A stretch of DNA of 64,000 nt, taken from Alkalimonas collagenimarina (GTDB taxonomy: Bacteria > Pseudomonadota > Gammaproteobacteria > Enterobacterales > Alteromonadaceae). The notes beneath the pieces were generated by a model. The model worked only from the letters and a program-made list of their open reading frames with translations, was not told where the DNA came from and did not search any database. The DNA is taken from positions 101,693 through 165,692 of the forward strand of contig NZ_JAUZVZ010000007.1 in NCBI RefSeq assembly GCF_030717845.1, written 5' to 3'. Every line of letters begins with the position of its first letter. Position 1 is the stretch's first letter. This document shows, in pieces, positions 63,021 through 64,000 of this stretch. Position numbers and translations under genes: made by a program.

Positions 63021-64000
63021 AATGAGTTATCAATTGGGACCCAGAGCCGAAGGTGTCAAACAAAATATAGCTTTAATAAGATTGCACCTTGATAACAATG
63101 CGCGCTCTGCGATTGATATTGGTTGCAATGAAGGCGTTATCACAGCATATCTAGATGCTCTAGGGCTTAACGTTGTTGGATTTGAAGCAGATGAAGGTTA
63201 CGCTAAAACTGCAGAGCAATTCCAACAATCAAATTATAGCAATGCTGAAATATGCCATCACGCTTTATCATTAGATGATTTGGATGAGTTGCCAGACGTT
63301 GATGTAATTGTATTTCTTTCCGTTAATCAACAGCTATCAAAAATTTATTCTAATGAGTACGCGGAGAGTTTCTTTATTAAGTTATTTGAAAAAGCCAAAT
63401 CACAATTGTTTTTTCAACCTTGTTTGTTGCATGATAAATACGGTTCTCAACAGGGTTTTGTTGAGAACGATGCTTTATCAGCTAAAGAGTATTTTGATAA
63501 TATACTACATGAAAAAGGACTTCTATTTATCAGTCAGTTAGTTGGTATTTCAATCAATAACATACCGAAAAGCGAACCATATCGCCCCTTAATCGTTTAT
63601 AATAAAGAATCAGGTCAGTCCGCTAAAACCAGATTACCTTCAATGGATAGCCCAAATATAGAGCTACTTCGCTCTCCATCACAGTTATGTCATATACAGA
63701 TAGAGCGAGCAATCGGAACTAGAGACTTGCAGTGTTTTTCTTTAGTATCTGGTTGGCATCGATTTACAGCAACTGCTTATTTTATTTATCAACAGTTGCA
63801 AAATTCAATACCGATTAAGTACGAGGAGTCACCACTCTACGATTATTACAATACCGTACAGCCCAAGGTCTTTTCTGATGTATGGCTTCAATCGGGTAAT
63901 GATGGGGATATAGGTGTTCTGGCAAATATGCCTTTGAATCGCTATGTAAGCTGGCTTCCTTGGTTTGAAACGATAGATCATGTTGATGATATGTTGGCAG
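63021..64000 (+). CDS. SAM-dependent methyltransferase-like protein, cut by window edge
   Basis: An open frame starts at ATG 63021 (TAAGGTTACC upstream) and runs to the window end, at least 326 residues. Residues about 34-62 read AIDIGCNEGVITAYLDALGL then NVVGFEADEGYAK, the SAM-binding motif I and II of a Rossmann-fold methyltransferase. VIVFLSVNQQL follows as the motif IV region. A second part after about residue 225 (ELLRSPSQLCHIQIERAIGT; DYYNTVQPKVFSD) is not recognised. It is 26 bases after the Maf gene and probably modifies the flagellin glycan or flagellin itself. Confidence 0.65.

Noticed and set aside
1-64000. CRISPR array, prophage or insertion sequence
   Set aside because: I saw no regularly spaced direct repeats, no transposase or integrase frames and no phage structural genes in the window.

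Overview
The window is about 64 kb of gammaproteobacterial chromosome. The mutH-rppH-ptsP-lgt-thyA order, MutH, RecBCD, the 283-residue ThyA of the Vibrio/Shewanella type, and a polar-flagellum gene set with FlgT/FlgO/FlgP suggest an Alteromonadales- or Vibrio-like marine or aquatic motile bacterium. No species assignment is possible from sequence reading alone.

Layout. 0-9 kb: ferrochelatase (cut by the window edge), a three-gene set (small phosphate-binding-like protein, beta-barrel protein, membrane GGDEF/EAL enzyme), a glutathionyl-hydroquinone reductase, a TetR regulator, a periplasmic solute-binding lipoprotein and mutH. 9.05-9.43 kb: a gene-free stretch with a cluster of DnaA boxes and a perfect CRP-type palindrome, in the position where I recall the DARS2 element of E. 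coli. 9.4-14.8 kb: rppH, ptsP, a TauE/SafE-type permease, lgt, thyA. 14.9-16.8 kb: three tandem FlgO-family lipoproteins. 16.9-19.0 kb: tRNA-Arg(CCU), a HipB/HipA pair with an inverted-repeat operator, and a scrap of a DEDD exonuclease gene. 19.0-23.7 kb: a TolC/membrane-fusion/two-permease efflux operon with no ATPase gene. 23.9-26.9 kb: an Atm1-like ABC exporter and a class III CoA-transferase. 27.0-36.5 kb: recC-recB-recD as an overlapping operon. 36.5-38.1 kb: a second beta-barrel plus phosphate-binding-like pair. 38.3-64 kb: a flagellar locus: flgT and flgP divergent, flgAMN, cheV-cheR, flgBCDE, flgFGHIJ, flgKL, three flagellins, flaG, fliD, fliS, a fliT-like gene, a Maf-type flagellin glycosylation protein and a methyltransferase cut by the window edge.

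How the genes work together. Promoters visible by eye fit a two-step flagellar hierarchy. Sigma-54 type -24/-12 elements precede flgT, flgP, flgB and flgF (basal body, hook, H-ring). Sigma-28 type elements precede flgM, flagellins 1 and 3, flaG and perhaps flgK (filament stage). A weaker sigma-54-like element in front of the remote flgO triplet suggests it belongs to the same regulon. The last 4 kb are visibly richer in A+T, as is common for flagellin-modification regions.
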